A DNA stretch of 64,000 bases from Ophiura sarsii (GCA_035610835.1 CM069449.1:42490768-42554767), one strand, 5' to 3'; shown: positions 1-12,983, counted from the stretch's first letter. Numbers and translations: made by a program. The notes: generated by a model not told the origin, from the letters alone.

Positions 1-1320
1 GAACGGTTTTTCTCAATTTTACATTTTAACTTGAGATATTCACAAAATAACGGTAAAATGTATGCAAAAAATACTAAAATTAACATACTTCAGATGTTTT
101 TGTCAATATTTCGAAAAATAAACGTTATTTCGAAAAAAGAAGAAAAAAACGTATCCTAGGCAGAATTGTCTTGTTTGCGATAATCAATATTATATCAAAT
201 TATCAAATCATATTGTTTATTTATGCTGTCTGAAAAATGTAGGTCAACAGTAGCTTTTTTGGGTTAATTTTTCGACATATGAGTATTTACGTGTCAAACT
301 GATTTCAGACTCCACGTTCAATTTACTTTCTATACATATTTATATACTTATATTACATATTTTCAAACTTAGAAGCAAAAAATGAGGGTTGAAAGGGGAA
401 AGGTTGACATTTCCCTTAAAACAAAATGACATGTGATGTATTTTTAATTAATTTTCTATATAACTAATGGGACACTTTTTGACACACTTTGTATAGCTGG
501 CTTGATGGTATTGTTAATTGTTTCAGATTAAAAATATTACGTATTCCAGGAGTTCTAATGCCCTGTTTTGTATATAACTCTTTTCCTTTAGCCTTATCAA
601 TATCATGTTTAGATGCTTTGCTTAATATCAATTTCCACTTAGTTGGAAAGCTTTTAATGATACCATAATTTGATACAAAGTCAATACATTTCCCATATTT
701 ACAGCATCATTTTGAATTAAATATGAAAGAACCTTGATCGTCTAATATATCTTTCACTCTTTTGATACTAGCTTTTAAAGCTATTAAATGAATTATTGAC
801 TGCCGGACTGGTTTACATAATGTGTTATTTAAAAGTGAAATATTACAAATAGTCATCCAGTTGTAATTTTTTTTTATCGCAATCGATCAAGCATATCGTT
901 AAATTGTGAAGAGCAATTACAATCAAATCAACGGCATTCGAAAGTCAACTAAATTATAGTTAGGATTATATAAAAATTATAGCCAAATATCTAGTAATCA
1001 ATTATGGCAATGCTTTTTCGGGACACCCTGTAGATTTCAAATCAGTTTTTCCTTCACTAAAAGTAATATGAAACCAATACCGAGCTGAGCTTTATTCTTT
1101 ATAATATCACTTATGCGACGGATATAAATTGAGAATGTCCCGCCAATGTATCATGACTATTTATAATCCTCACGGAGCAAATAAGGACCCTAAGTACGTA
1201 AACCAATTAGTGAAAAGTACCCTTTTAAAATTGTGCTTCTTTTGATACCCTATTCACGTTACGTACTTACGTGAAAACTACCCTAATTATGTTCTTTTTT
1301 GGACACGCCTGATACCCATC
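1..1320. other. AT-rich intergenic DNA, no gene seen
   Basis: No convincing exon on either strand. Near 1017-1033 there is a lone sequence ending GGGACACCCTGTA, which looks like one terminal repeat of a Tc1/mariner-type element; its partner is not visible upstream. Around 1190-1275 a short inverted pair occurs (TAAGTACGTAA and TTACGTACTTA). Confidence 0.5.
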
Positions 1321-1330
1321 ATGCAGTCAG

Positions 1331-1888
1331 ATGTAGAACGGGGCCCCGTTTCAATTGAGGGCGCTCTAAAACGACGGGTATACGTAACCAATGTAACGCA
1401 CACCCGTCAATTTGCACAATTATTGAATTTTTGCCTTTTACCCTCAATTATCTGCATAAAAAGTAACTATCCATCGAGCTTAGGGCAGCATAAGATACCA
1501 GAACTCCTTGCGATAACCAATTCGATGATTTAATTTAACCTTTGCCCCAACATCACACGACACAAGCTAAAATTATGTCTTTTTTGACCGGTTTGCTGCG
1601 ATGAGACCACCATTTTCTAGACGAGATTACACCAATTTTAAGAATTTTTATGGTAAATGTGATAATTTTTACATTAAATGTAAGCCCAATAGTATTCAGA
1701 AGTGATGCCTTTGTAATGGTTATCTCTGTGATAAGAGAGTTATTTTGTTGTTTAAAATCGGCAAAATCGGCTTTTTATGAATTTTGAAAATTACTGTGAC
1801 GTGAGGCCGTTCCCTTGGAAACGCAGTCCCATTCCCAAGTCCGTCACTAAATAGAGCGCCCTCAATTGAAACGGGGCTTCGTTCTACA
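1331..1888. mobile_element. Foldback/MITE-like element with ~38-bp inverted ends
   Basis: An arm at 1331-1368 reappears inverted at 1852-1888. Both arms share the core CCCCGTTTCAATTGAGGG followed by CGCTCTA, with a few mismatches and a one- to two-base gap in the outer part. The ~480 bp between them codes for nothing recognisable. The short ORFs across the arms are a by-product of the repeat. Family unknown; no target duplication could be assigned. Confidence 0.6.
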
Positions 1889-1899
1889 GTTGACTGGTA

Positions 1900-4487
1900 A
1901 TGACCACTGAGCAGCCCCGGGTGTATAGGATGAATGTAGTGTTTTTTCATTTTATACTAAACTTGGTTTATGGCGGGGTTTATGGCCAATAGAAATTACT
2001 ATATGTATTCTTGGAGTTTCCTAAATGTGTTTACTAGTAACTCTTGATTCACTCCCGATGCTACATGTACACACAACACGTCCAGTGCGTGATTCCTCCT
2101 GCTATTATCACTTTACCAGATCGTTTGAAATCCCCCCCCCCCCCCCAACAAACCCCATTGATCCCCGATAACAAAATAATAAGCTTGTAGATAAAGATTA
2201 TATAGCACCCTGCCACTGTGAAAGTGTAGGCTATGTATTAATAGTTGTAGGTTAAAGGAATCTTATTAATTTATTTATATATAATGTATTTATTTCACTA
2301 ACAGTATTGAGTAATACAAATTCCATTGAAATAGAATGGGGTCGATCCAAGAGAAAGACGCATGTTTTTTAACATTTTCTGAAGCATCTGTTGCATACCA
2401 AAATACCAGGGAAATGGTGTATGTATTTTCCATAACTCAAACCAAAAAACAAATCAAAACACCGCAGTCTAAAAATAGTACAGGAAACTAATACAGTTGA
2501 TTTGTGTGCATGGAGAGGGATACCGTCTGAAGAACAATCTAGGTATTATGACATTGTACTTGGTCTAAAACGTTGGTCCAAGAATTGCTATACTAATTAA
2601 AAATGGCATTCCGCGATCATGGTTATCCATATTGACATTTCATTAAATCAACCCAGGAATTATTATTATATATATATAAGCCGAAACTCAAACATCCACA
2701 ACTAACCACTTATTAGACAACCCTACAACAATTAGGAGATTTCTCCTTAGTCAAACAAGATAAGCTATTATGTCTCTCTGTTGGGAGTCTAATAAACATA
2801 TCTCTGATTGAATCATCACCCGTCTATGCATCAACTAAACAAATATAGCTTTGACTCCATCACAGACTGCAGGACTGTTAAAATAAACTGCATAGGTACA
2901 TGTAATCTACAAAGACTACAAACATGGCGGCCCCCTATGTCTAGAAAGACCTAAAGTGTGTAAGTTTTTGCAATCAAAATATAAAATAAATGGAAGGCAC
3001 CGATTTTAATCATTTCATTTTTTAAAGATGAAATTGCTCTTTAGGTTGGTGAAAGTTGGAGGACAAATACCTATAACTCATTTTCACAGTGTCATTAAAG
3101 GTTATAGGCCTAAAGGATGCATTGGCCTACATTATATTTAGCTTGATTTCCAGATTAATCCAATTCCGACCCTGCTTTGGATGTTTAATTCCATGTCTAC
3201 AACTGAGACAACGCTATTTAAGGTTAAAGTGTATCCCTGGCATGCCTGGTCAAAGACAAGTCAAAAGAAGTTCTAATTGCAATCAAAACTACATACTGCC
3301 AGCTATTCCAAATTGAAATGAAACAACAAAAAAACCTCTTTTTATTATGCCACGCACACAGAATTGTCATTACTGATAATTGATGTTCTTATTGCTCTTT
3401 CAAAACTTATTTCATGATGTCAATTTTTAACTTTTGATTTTGTGCGATACCTTTTTGCATTGAAATTATTGAACCAAACTAATAACAATCCATACTGTGA
3501 AAGTGTACTTTCTCAATAACTTTGCTGATAATAGTGAAATCAACCAGTCTCTCTATAATTTAATCTTTAAATTCAGTTACACATTTATAGTAGATTGGAT
3601 TTTTCTTTCCTTTTCTTGAAAACCGACTGCCATGTGCAGTGTGGAAAACAATAATATTTATCGCGATTGATGATCATTTTGGTTTGTTATGAGCTAAGAC
3701 AGTATACCTATCGTTCAAGTTTGACCAGATAACCATTTAAATCTTAATCTTCGGATATTTTCAATAAAATATCTTATTTGGTGAAGAAGGTAGGCCCCCG
3801 GGTAGGCCATCTATTTAGCAAGTAAGGTTTAACAATCTCTCTTGGGAGCAATGCCACAAGTCTTACTTTATACAAAACTTAAGAGTTCTTACTAAAAGGA
3901 TTCTAAGTGTCTCTTAGAAATTGCTTCCTATACTCGACTCTTGCTTGACTAGTCTGGTGGTTATCTACTACAAAATACAATGAAAACTTTAACAAGGACA
4001 CATTTTTTTTAAAGGCATACAAGACACTATTGAGGCAAAGGTCTAAGCTACAGGGACCCGTTCAAGGACGCCTTAAAATATTTCGCTATGCCAAAACACT
4101 CTTTCAAAGCATTTGCCTGGCATTTCTTGTAATCTCAATGATAAAACCATATAATGAACTTCCGTAAATTATATTACAAAGCACACAATTTAATAGATCG
4201 ACCGAAAAGAGACGGTCTTTGAATATGAACTTACAATACACTAATTTACCAATGTATTTAACAATGTAGATACCACGTGTGAAGTGGTCTATTACCCTAG
4301 GCAAGTTACATTATCTTTTATTAGAAGTGAGAATATGTTATTTTTTAATTAAAAATCATATATTTGGCAATATTGAATGGAATTCCTCCATTCAAACATA
4401 AAACTAAACCTACTTTGGCACTTTCTTTTCATTTTTTGCACTTAAATTGCTGAAATCAACAAAAGATTTGTAATTTCATACACAAAA
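1900..4487. other. Intergenic DNA, no supported gene
   Basis: Mostly AT-rich unique sequence with a C15 run at 2132-2146. At 2924-2960 an AAACATGGCGGC word (YY1-like, with ATG) is followed by a GTAAGT donor-like site, but the reading frame stops after six codons. I do not call an exon. Confidence 0.5.
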
Positions 4488-4611
4488 ATAATGTCTTCAC
4501 GCACATGCCCTTATCTTCCTTATCAGACCACCTCCCTGAGCGAATACACAAATAATGTCTTAACTCACATGCCCTTATCTTCCTTATCAGACCACCCTCT
4601 GAGCGAAAACC
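4488..4611. repeat. Two-copy tandem duplication, ~63-bp period
   Basis: The segment beginning AATAATGTCTT and containing CTTATCTTCCTTATCAGACC is present twice (about 4488-4550 and 4551-4611) with only a few substitutions. It runs directly into the hairpin at 4621. Confidence 0.8.
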
Positions 4612-4620
4612 AAACTAATA

Positions 4621-4642
4621 CCCCATGCTTGAAAGCATGGGG
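4621..4642. other. 22-bp near-perfect hairpin
   Basis: CCCCATGCTT and its reverse complement are separated by GA, a 10-bp stem with a 2-base spacer. It lies immediately after the 63-bp tandem duplication. It does not match the histone 3' stem-loop pattern. Role unknown. Confidence 0.7.
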
Positions 4643-5164
4643 TGAAAGCCAAATGATCCCCTTTTTGTGGAATGGCCCATATACAGGTAACGTAACTTAC
4701 CGATAGCTTGCCTCCTATTGTTAGCCGCCGCCGCATACAGCTGTCATCCAAATCTGCACCAGTTAACTGCGGCCAAATATCATCTAAATAATGATTCTTC
4801 AAATCGTAAAGATTGCAGAATCTCCGCGATCAGTTCACCATCTCAACAAACAAATAACAGGTAGTCGCTTTGGGCCAGGTGGTTGGTGTCAAGACTCAAG
4901 AGTGTCACCAAAGAAACACAAGGTGAATTGAGATACTATATATATATATATCAGCAAGCTTTACCGATCCAATTGTAGCAACGTCAATGTCATGGACAAC
5001 TTTCATGATTAAATTGTGAATACAATGGATGTAGCCTATTTTTATCATCATCAGTCGTGAGGGTAACAGAGATAAATGAGGTGAAATAAGCCACTCCTCC
5101 TTTCCTCTAACGGTAAGGCAACGACGATAACAAATAGACAGTTCTATGTTTTATGGACCTTACG

Positions 5165-5885
5165 TATAGACCATTTCAAATTGAGATCGGAAATCTTCGG
5201 AAAAAACAGGTCACGTAGAGTAGGTGCGTTGTGCGTTTTTCGCAACAGTTGATCGCATTCACAGCATTGCCCTAGTTGGTTGTCCGCCTAGTGATTTTCT
5301 ATGTTCGAGTACCAACCTATGTGAGGACCCGAATTAAAACACGTTTAAAAAAGTATAGAAGTTACAGTCAATCTGAGGACACTTTTTTTTTACCATACAT
5401 GTAGGGACATTTGCATGGTATGTGTATTGACGCCTAATGGAGGACATGGCCATACACCCTTAGGGGGGTAAGGACCCAACTTCTATACGTTTTTATGCAG
5501 GAAAAAAGAGAGGACTTCAAAAAAGGTCCTCACATTTTTTTTTTGTCCTCACATTGCCGGCTGGTAGAGACAAATGTCCTCGGATTGGCGGGTTCAAAAC
5601 TACATGAGAAGTAAACCGTAGAACGAGACTAGTTTGGGTTTTTATCAACAAAGGCGTTGACCGGCAAATTCCAAATGTATCGAGCAGACGGTAAAAGTGA
5701 AAATATTACCCCAAATCTCTTTCATCTCACCGTTTTTGTTACTGAAATGCCGCAACATCAACTTTGTGAGGGATGCAATCTATCATCAACACCAGCGCAA
5801 TCTGCCACACGGGCAGACGGGTGAAAAACACGTTTGTTTTTCTCCGGGAACCGATCGTATATTTTCGGATTTGACATGGTCTATA
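5165..5885. mobile_element. Putative DNA element with 17-bp inverted ends
   Basis: TATAGACCATTTCAAAT at 5165 is matched, inverted, at 5869-5885 (16 of 17 bases). The ends start with TA, consistent with a TA target in Tc1/mariner-type insertions. The 721-bp interior has several GAGGACA-like words and T-rich tracts and no transposase remnant that I can recognise. Confidence 0.5.
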
Positions 5886-5972
5886 GGATCGGTCGGTCGG
5901 GCGGGGCGTTTTTTATGTTGATTTTCATAATAAATTCCAAAATCAAGGAAAAAAGTTGAGTTGAGTTGAGTT

Positions 5973-6594
5973 GTTAAATGACAATCAGCAGCAGAGTAAT
6001 ACAGCCACGTACATTGCCAACAAAATGGCGGATTTCTTCAGCTTCTGATGCTCTTTTGAGTGCCGTTGGAAATCCATCTTGTTGTTGCAGTTATCATCCT
6101 GAGTAACGACTCGATGAGACTGAACGGAATCTTCATTAACGGTAAAAGCCAACGGTTGTATCCTTGGTAATTGAACCGACAGGGTCTTGGTTAACTGGTT
6201 CTCTTATCAGATCAAAGTGTTGTTTAAGAATGGTTCTTGACTGGTGGATGATTTGCTGGTAAACTTTGACGTTGAATCCGGTGAGCAGAACCAAGGGAAG
6301 AAAAAATTCAATTCCAACTGATACGAAAGTCAAAGTGATACTGTGGACATATGGCGTTTCACAACCTACTTCATGTGTAAACCCGGAATTTTCACCGGTG
6401 AAGGTATTCCAACCGAAAGCCCAAATGGTGTACAACAATAGTATAACAACTCATAAGGTAACAAAGCCACACTATACAAAACGTCTTGTGCGTAAGGCCA
6501 TCTGGTGTTTTCTATACGTCCATGGTCGGGTAACGCGGAAGTATCGATCGATGCTCATGATAGTTACAGTCAAGACACGTAAACGGACGTGTAC
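5973..6594 (-). pseudogene. Rhodopsin-family (aminergic-like) GPCR pseudogene, TM3 to TM6
   Basis: The minus strand encodes the middle of a class A G-protein-coupled receptor. Visible in order are the end of TM3 with MSIDRYFRVTRPWTYRK (Asp-Arg-Tyr codons at 6541-6549), TM4, an extracellular-loop Cys (VGCETPYV), a TM5 with its conserved Pro (FFLPLVLL), a third intracellular loop, and the start of TM6 (KEHQKLKKSAILLAMY). The SxDRYxxVTRPxxYR pattern is typical of muscarinic/histamine-like receptors. The copy is dead: stops at 6472-6474 and 6451-6453 interrupt TM4, a frame shift near 6136 separates the loop from TM6, and the TM6 C-W-x-P-F motif reads C-stop-L-S-F at 5985. A pyrimidine-rich AG just above 6594 could be an old intron boundary, so TM1-2 may lie in a lost exon. 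Receptor subtype cannot be assigned. Confidence 0.75.
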
Positions 6595-6599
6595 GCTAT

Positions 6600-8421
6600 A
6601 GGCAGGCATATAAACATCTGAGCCATACAAATTAAAACAATAGGTTTAATTAAGCTTAATTTATGCAAATATTTACATTTTGACAGTTTCACCGTTTTTC
6701 GTTTCGTTTAAAATATTAATATACCCATGCTGAAAACAACATTTGCATGTTATGCATAGAAAATATTGTTGCGCTACAATTGTGAACATTTGAACTCCCT
6801 AGCGGAATCAATATTATAATTATGTAGCGATTAGTATAACATTGATTATACCAATAATCAGTCTTTTCAACAAGTCGCGCTGTGGATCAGATATGCACAT
6901 GGAACCAATCCGAGTTCGGTACTTTATGATTGCATCCGTACACACGCGCTATATCAATCCCTTTCAATTTCGATGGTTACCGTGGTCTTTCAACCCGTAA
7001 TTGAATCTGGGGCAGGATAGAGGCTTATCGTTCTTGGTTCCTTGATCACAGTTGGTTAATTACCTCTTCGAAAACTATTACAATTTTCTTGTATTTTGAA
7101 AAGGAGTGATGATGGATTTTAAATATAGCTTAAAAACTATATTCACTGGAGCATGATTGGGTAGAAATAATGGTTCTGTCATAGTCGTCAGTTTATAATT
7201 AATTTCCAATTTTACATTGCATGCAATTAGGCCTATTCAATATTTCATTAAAATTAATTCATCATGATTTCGCTTACAATATTACACATAATGATTACCA
7301 GCATTTTACAACATTTTACTGAGTTCCACAGTATCAGAAAACATTGGAAACATAGCGAAATTCCACAGTATCAGAAAACATTGGACACATAGTAAAGTCT
7401 GAATATGTTCACTTGTATAAAGTATATATGAATGTTAATTCCACACGATTTGCGTAAAATTCACATACTTTTAGTCCCGCATCCGATATTAATATTTTCA
7501 AAGGAAAACTGGTCTAGGTGTGGTAATCTGGTTTTGACATAATATAGTAAACAACATATTATGTCAAAGAGAAACATTCCAATTGGGGCTCAATTAAGTT
7601 TTTTTAATAAATTTAATTAGCCATTACATCATCTTTGAAAAGATTTACACCTTTTCTGTTTAATTATGAGATTGATAAAGCTGAATATTTAACATGATGA
7701 CCGTGTATGTTATAGTGTAATTTAACATCTCAATAAATTACAGAATTTAAGGATACAAATTAGGCTATAAATAATGGCCTGATATTTAGACAATTTTTTC
7801 ATCCAATGATGGTATTACAAGCGTTGCACATTGTTGTTTTATCAAATTTCATTCATGTTGTTCTTGCAACAAAGGATTAATCAGGTTTTATTGGAAATTT
7901 AATTTAAAAAACAATAATAAATAATAAACATGTGTTCACTCCCTTACATTTAAGAGTGAAACTATAATAAAACAGCATATTGCGAGACATCAAGTCATAC
8001 ATCTTGCCAGCTTATTGGCCTATTTTTGAGATATAGAGCAAACTAGTTTGTAAAATATATTCTCTTTTCCTCATTTTTGCAAAATTATACATCTCAAATT
8101 TCGTTTAATGAGACCATTCGAAAGATTGATTCATATTCTGTCAAACATTGTCAAAATAGTCTCATATTTTTAAAACTTAAGACAAGATACCATAATACTC
8201 TGTGACATGATGCATCACATGTAAACCACTTAGACTGATTGGACAGTTATAAGATATTGATAAAACTTCGTAATAACTATTTCATTTTATTATCATCACC
8301 AGATCTATAGAGAATTAGTTGCTGTTTTTCTTCCCTTATAAAAGCCTCATAGAATTAGCAGTCTTCCTTTTCTTCTTGGTTTTCTCGAATATGATTCACA
8401 TAACTTGTATACACATTTTGT
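6600..8421. other. Intergenic DNA with one short tandem duplication
   Basis: AT-rich, no exon recognised. At 7324-7396 the segment TTCCACAGTATCAGAAAACA is tandemly duplicated with a 37-bp period. Confidence 0.5.
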
Positions 8422-8423
8422 TA

Positions 8424-8708
8424 CACTCTTATTCTTGATTAGTCAAATTTTCCGTGTCATTTCTTTTTGACACATTTGTGTTACACTGATCAATTTATTG
8501 GTCGTTATGTGTATTCAGATTCAGATTTAACAAATAAAATGATCATTTTGACCCGGATACTTGTTACATTTGACACACTTCAGTGTAAAAAAGTGACACA
8601 TTTTCCCGTGTTATTTCGACTAATAAGTTGTAGTTTCCCCGCGGACTAATTTTCTGTGTCAGATTTGACCCTTTCCGTGTCAAATTTGACTAATCTAGAA
8701 TAAGAGTG
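8424..8708. mobile_element. MITE with TA target duplication
   Basis: A 285-bp element begins CACTCTTATTCTTGATTAG and ends with the inverted match; TA dinucleotides flank it at 8422-8423 and 8709-8710. The inverted arms continue through TCAAATTT and GTGTCA words, which recur inside in both orientations. There is no coding capacity. The TA duplication fits a non-autonomous Tc1/mariner-type element. Confidence 0.7.
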
Positions 8709-8710
8709 TA

Positions 8711-10980
8711 CTGTTCTACATGTTCTAAGTGTATCTACATTTGCCTATTGTTGTCATAATAATTACGGGTTCGAATTTGAGAGAGTAATTAGATCGACAT
8801 TGCATGCACGATATTGAGCTATTATGACATAATTGCACAAAAATATTCATACTAATTAAGTAAGTAAGCAATTTCTAAGTTACATAACGCAATAACTGTT
8901 TAAAAGAAATGAGATCTGTCAGTTCTTCTCTCGAACCAAATAAGTTTAAAATTATAATTTCCAAATATTTTCAACATTATTTTAGCTTCTCTCAATAATG
9001 CTTGTTACGTCCATTATTGCCCGAGAATGATTGAAATTTAACATAGCATTGTACACCAAACGAATTATTGGCAAACAAGCTATGTAATTGATGAGTTGTG
9101 TGTAAATACAGGCACTCATTTCTCTTATCAAATTAAGTAAACTAATGTTTTTAAAACGTTTTGATCGCACTAATCTCAACAAATGAAGGATTTCCGTCTC
9201 ATAATGTCATACGGTATGTGTGATGGTCTGGAACTGGATTCAATATATACAGCTCTTCCTTCAACATGTTCAACTTGTGACCCACCTCAATCAGCAAAAA
9301 CCTATAGTTTCATAACAATCCCTTTACTTGGACGATGTCGGAACAGAAGTTGAATTTCACAGAATTTAGGAGAAAGCTCATATCTCTCGTTTGGAATAAC
9401 CAATTTGAATGAAAGCAAATTTAGGTTATAGCTATATAACCATGTGTTCTCGCTGGGCATTTCATTAAACATATAAATGTTTGTATTTGCACTCGTTTAA
9501 GAAATCAGTGAAATCGGGAGCTGAACATTTTGACTCACTCTATGCAGGTATATGATATTGATTTTTTGTAGGCCTATACTTTCCGCTCCGAGCATAAAAA
9601 AGTGTTAATTTATCAGTATTTGACTTTTGTTAAGGTTTTTTTACACCATTATCATATATTTTCCATCACCTTAAATTGAACATGTATCAACCTTAAGAAG
9701 AAATTATGTTATAATGTTTCGCTATTTTGTGTATCACTTTGATGGCATATTTTGAAATACCGAATTCACAAAAATAATCGCGAGATTTCTTGAGCTTTTA
9801 TGGCTACCGCCCATTCTTTTTATGGTTTTTTGTTTGCTATTCAATTATTTAAAAAAAGGTGGTATTTTTATCTTTTCAGGATTTCTATTTTTCCTTATTA
9901 AAATAGTCCTTAAAATGTTGTAAAAATATCGACATGTCGGTTTGACTTAGCACCATAAGCTTAATTTCCATGTTTAATACGACGCCCTGTTAATAGGACC
10001 ACTGCATTATTACATCACATTTACCAATATTTGATAATTATTTGTTTGCAGGAATAGTTTTGAACAGTTAATGGATAGCTAGTTGACCCACCACCTTAAC
10101 CATTAAACGAATTAGAATTTGATATGAACGTGAGATGAAGGCTATTTTAAAATACCATGAACGTGATGAAAACCAACAGTTTCATCTGAAAAAACACATG
10201 TAGGAGATATTGAGAATATTCCTCACAAATGTTATGAAATTGTTGTTGGGGGAAATTTGAATACGTACATTTATGTTCGCTCGTCCAGGTATGGGGTACA
10301 TAGACCTTTAGTAAATTGATCAAATGTTATACCTTTGGGATCAGGAACTTTGCAATGGAGTGTCCATCACGAAGGATCACATAATCATAATTAGGTTATT
10401 TTGAAAAGTATCATCAAATTATACTGAAAACATTTTCATTCATTAAGTGTCATCAGATTATCAAGGTAAAAATATGGATCCAGTTTAATTCATATAACGC
10501 TTCTTGAAGGCACATTTTCTGGCTTCCATATTCATTATTATTAGAAGTACCATGTCATCATTGTCATGGTGTATGATGATGGGCGTATTGTAATGCAAGT
10601 TGGTTGTTTGTTTTAGACATGTTCATAATACTGTATTAATATACCAACAAATTATATGCTATGATCAAATTTATCTTTCGAATATCATACAAAAACATAG
10701 GTTACAAATTATGTTTTCTATGAATGAAAAGGTAACTTTGAGGCCTGAGGGCCCGAAAAAACATGTTCATATTAAATATCATTTCATGATATAATTGTAA
10801 CGATCTTGAACACACTTTGACAGCAGTATAATCGAAATGCCTGTCGGTTATCATATCAATGATGAGGGCGGATCACGGTCCCTTTCGGAGAAAGATAACT
10901 GTAATAACTTCCATGTAACAATTAGACGCAGTTTCTTTTACATCTGGATCCTTTAGGCATGAGAGACTTGCAATGAACCG
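8711..10980. other. Intergenic DNA, no supported gene
   Basis: AT-rich sequence with no splice-bounded open frame that I trust and no clear repeat. Confidence 0.5.
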
Positions 10981-11024
10981 AAGGCATTCACTGACAAGTT
11001 ACTACACAGAAAACTTTTCTGAGT

Positions 11025-11290
11025 CGAGCGACTCGCTTACGTGAGTATTCATTTTGTCCGTGAGGCGACCCGCCTTCAGAATGTATGCGAGTCATATTAC
11101 ACACTTTAAGCGAGTCAAATGACCCATGTAAGTAGGTATAATTGGTATGAAAGTGGGTCATTGGTAATTGATTGACCCACTTGTGCGAGTCACATTACTC
11201 ACTGAAAGTACAAATGTCTCAAGTGACCTATTTAAATAGGTCAATTGACCTGCCTACGTGGGTCACATTACTCACGTAGGTGGGTATTCA
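11025..11290. repeat. Cluster of short palindromes on GAGTC/GGGTCA words
   Basis: Short inverted words are dense here: GAGTCGAGCGACTC (11032 region), ACCTATTTAAATAGGT (about 11225), and CCTACGTG paired with CACGTAGG (about 11253-11277). A phrase containing TGTCCGTGAGGCGACCCG occurs twice, near 11055 and 11293. The block leads straight into the 66-bp minisatellite and shares its GAGTCA vocabulary. Confidence 0.6.
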
Positions 11291-11317
11291 TTTTTGTCCG
11301 TGAGGCGACCCGTTCAA

Positions 11318-11690
11318 CAATCGAGTGAGTCAATGGACACATTTCCAACTCAAAGTGAGTCAAATGACTCGGATCTGTTAAACAATTCCAGTGAGTCAAT
11401 GGACACACTTCAAAGTCTAAGCGAGTCAAATGACTCGGATCTGTTTAACAATTCCAGTGAGTCAATGGACACACTTCAAACTCAAAGTGAGTCTAATGAC
11501 TCACATCTATTTAACAATTCCATTGAGTCAATGGACACACTTCAAACTCAAAGTAAGTCAAATGACTCGGATCTGTTTAACAATTCAAGTGAGTCAATCG
11601 ACACACTTCATACTGAAAGTGAGTCAAATCCGTTTAACAATTCAAGCGAGTCAATGGACACACTTTAAAGCGAGTCAAATGACTCGGACA
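11318..11690 (+). repeat. 66-bp minisatellite rich in AP-1-like TGAGTCA words
   Basis: About five and a half copies of a ~66-bp unit (one copy shortened) of the form GAGTCAATGGACACACTT, CAAACTCAAAGTGAGTCAAA, TGACTCGGATCTG and TTTAACAATTCCAGT. The period is a multiple of three, so the plus strand stays open as a 22-residue repeat (SSESMDT... SESNDSDLFNN) from 11258 to 11668. I count eight exact TGAGTCA/TGACTCA heptamers, at 11326, 11356, 11392, 11458, 11497, 11524, 11590 and 11620, plus several one-base variants. No splice sites, signal peptide or family resemblance support a real protein. Confidence 0.8.
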
Positions 11691-11819
11691 GATAATTCCA
11701 AATGATACACACATTACAAAACAATGAGATTTGATGTCAGTGAATTTATTGACTCCATCATTAATATTTTCATACACAAATTCAAATGCCAAAGATGAGT
11801 TATGGTACTCTTTAGTATT

Positions 11820-12310
11820 ACATTGGCAGGACTAAGGAAAGTTTTTTGGAATTTTGTGAGTGCTGTAATTATTGAACTATTAATGCATATAAAAGTATAC
11901 ATTTTTGGATGGGATTTGGGTCAGAGAATCCATTTTTTCTTGGGAAAAAGTAAAGACACTCTAACTTAGGGTCGGTTTTCTTAATTTTTTCACCTAAACT
12001 TTTTGTTATTGAAAAATTTTGACCAAAAGTGCCCAAAAGGTTAAATAATGAGAAAACCTACCCCAAGTTTGTGTCTTTACATGCCATTTGGGCATATTTT
12101 ACTAAAAATGTCAGTAACTGTTTGGTTTTTTTGGGCAATGTAAAAAAATAAAAAATTTTGGTTAAAAATTGATGCAAAAAATTGATTCTCTGACCCATTT
12201 TCTTTACAAAAATGTATACTTTTATATTCAAGTAACTCAATCTCATAGTTCAAAAATTACAGCACTCGAAAAATGCAAAAAGTGACTTCTTGAGTCCCGC
12301 CATAAGTAGG
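11820..12310. mobile_element. Foldback element with ~200-bp inverted arms
   Basis: The left arm contains GGCAGGACT, GAGTGCTGTAATT, TATAAAAGTATACATTTTTG and GGGTCAGAGAATC. The same words occur in reverse order and inverted between 12170 and 12310 (GGCGGGACT and so on). The two halves are imperfect, with T-rich divergent centres. The minus-strand ORFs here come from the arms and are not genes. Confidence 0.7.
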
Positions 12311-12983
12311 TGGTTTATCTTTAACTTTGATATCAATTTTGACAACTTGACCGGATGCGAATCAACACTAGTCATGACAATTATAATAATGATAATAATT
12401 AATTTACATACAATAATATTAATCAGAACCTCTAATATAATTTGGGTAATGTGGATATGCTAAAACCAAATCATAAAGATAAATTGGAATGACAAAATGT
12501 GTGTAAAATTAGGCAACATATCCACTAAATCAATTTGGAATTAAATATGTCGAAAAGTCATCAGTATAGTATTCAATCCAAAAAGATTCAAAATATAACG
12601 ACTAAAATTTGGAAATAGAACGTATTAGTAGAGTCATTATCTTGGATTCCGTGACCATTTTCTTCCTACCTTAGTTTCTTTGTGAATTTGTCAACTAGAA
12701 CCATTTTAAAAGAAAATGAGCTCCCATGCATTTCTCAAAAGTTACGGGAACGTTGTTTTATAGCGCAATTCCAAAATGGCCACCATACAGGGGCCCACAA
12801 ATTCAAATGGCTTTAATTAAGCTAAAAAGCACACCAAATTGTTCGGCTGAGCACAAGGATTCCGAACAATTATAGTTTGCGCTACTTCCGATGTTTGGTT
12901 AACGAGTTATCGGGTAAAACGTAAAAAGGTCGTTGACCTTTACATATGGGTCAAAATTTAAACTTGCTCCGATTTTGAAAAAC

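Noticed and set aside
4621..4642. Histone-type 3' stem-loop or hammerhead ribozyme core
   Set aside because: Stem sequence and flanks do not match the histone consensus; the CTGATGA and GAAA core elements of a hammerhead are not arranged around it.
6266..6601. Plus-strand 111-residue ORF
   Set aside because: Shadow of the GPCR pseudogene on the other strand; no domain in this direction.
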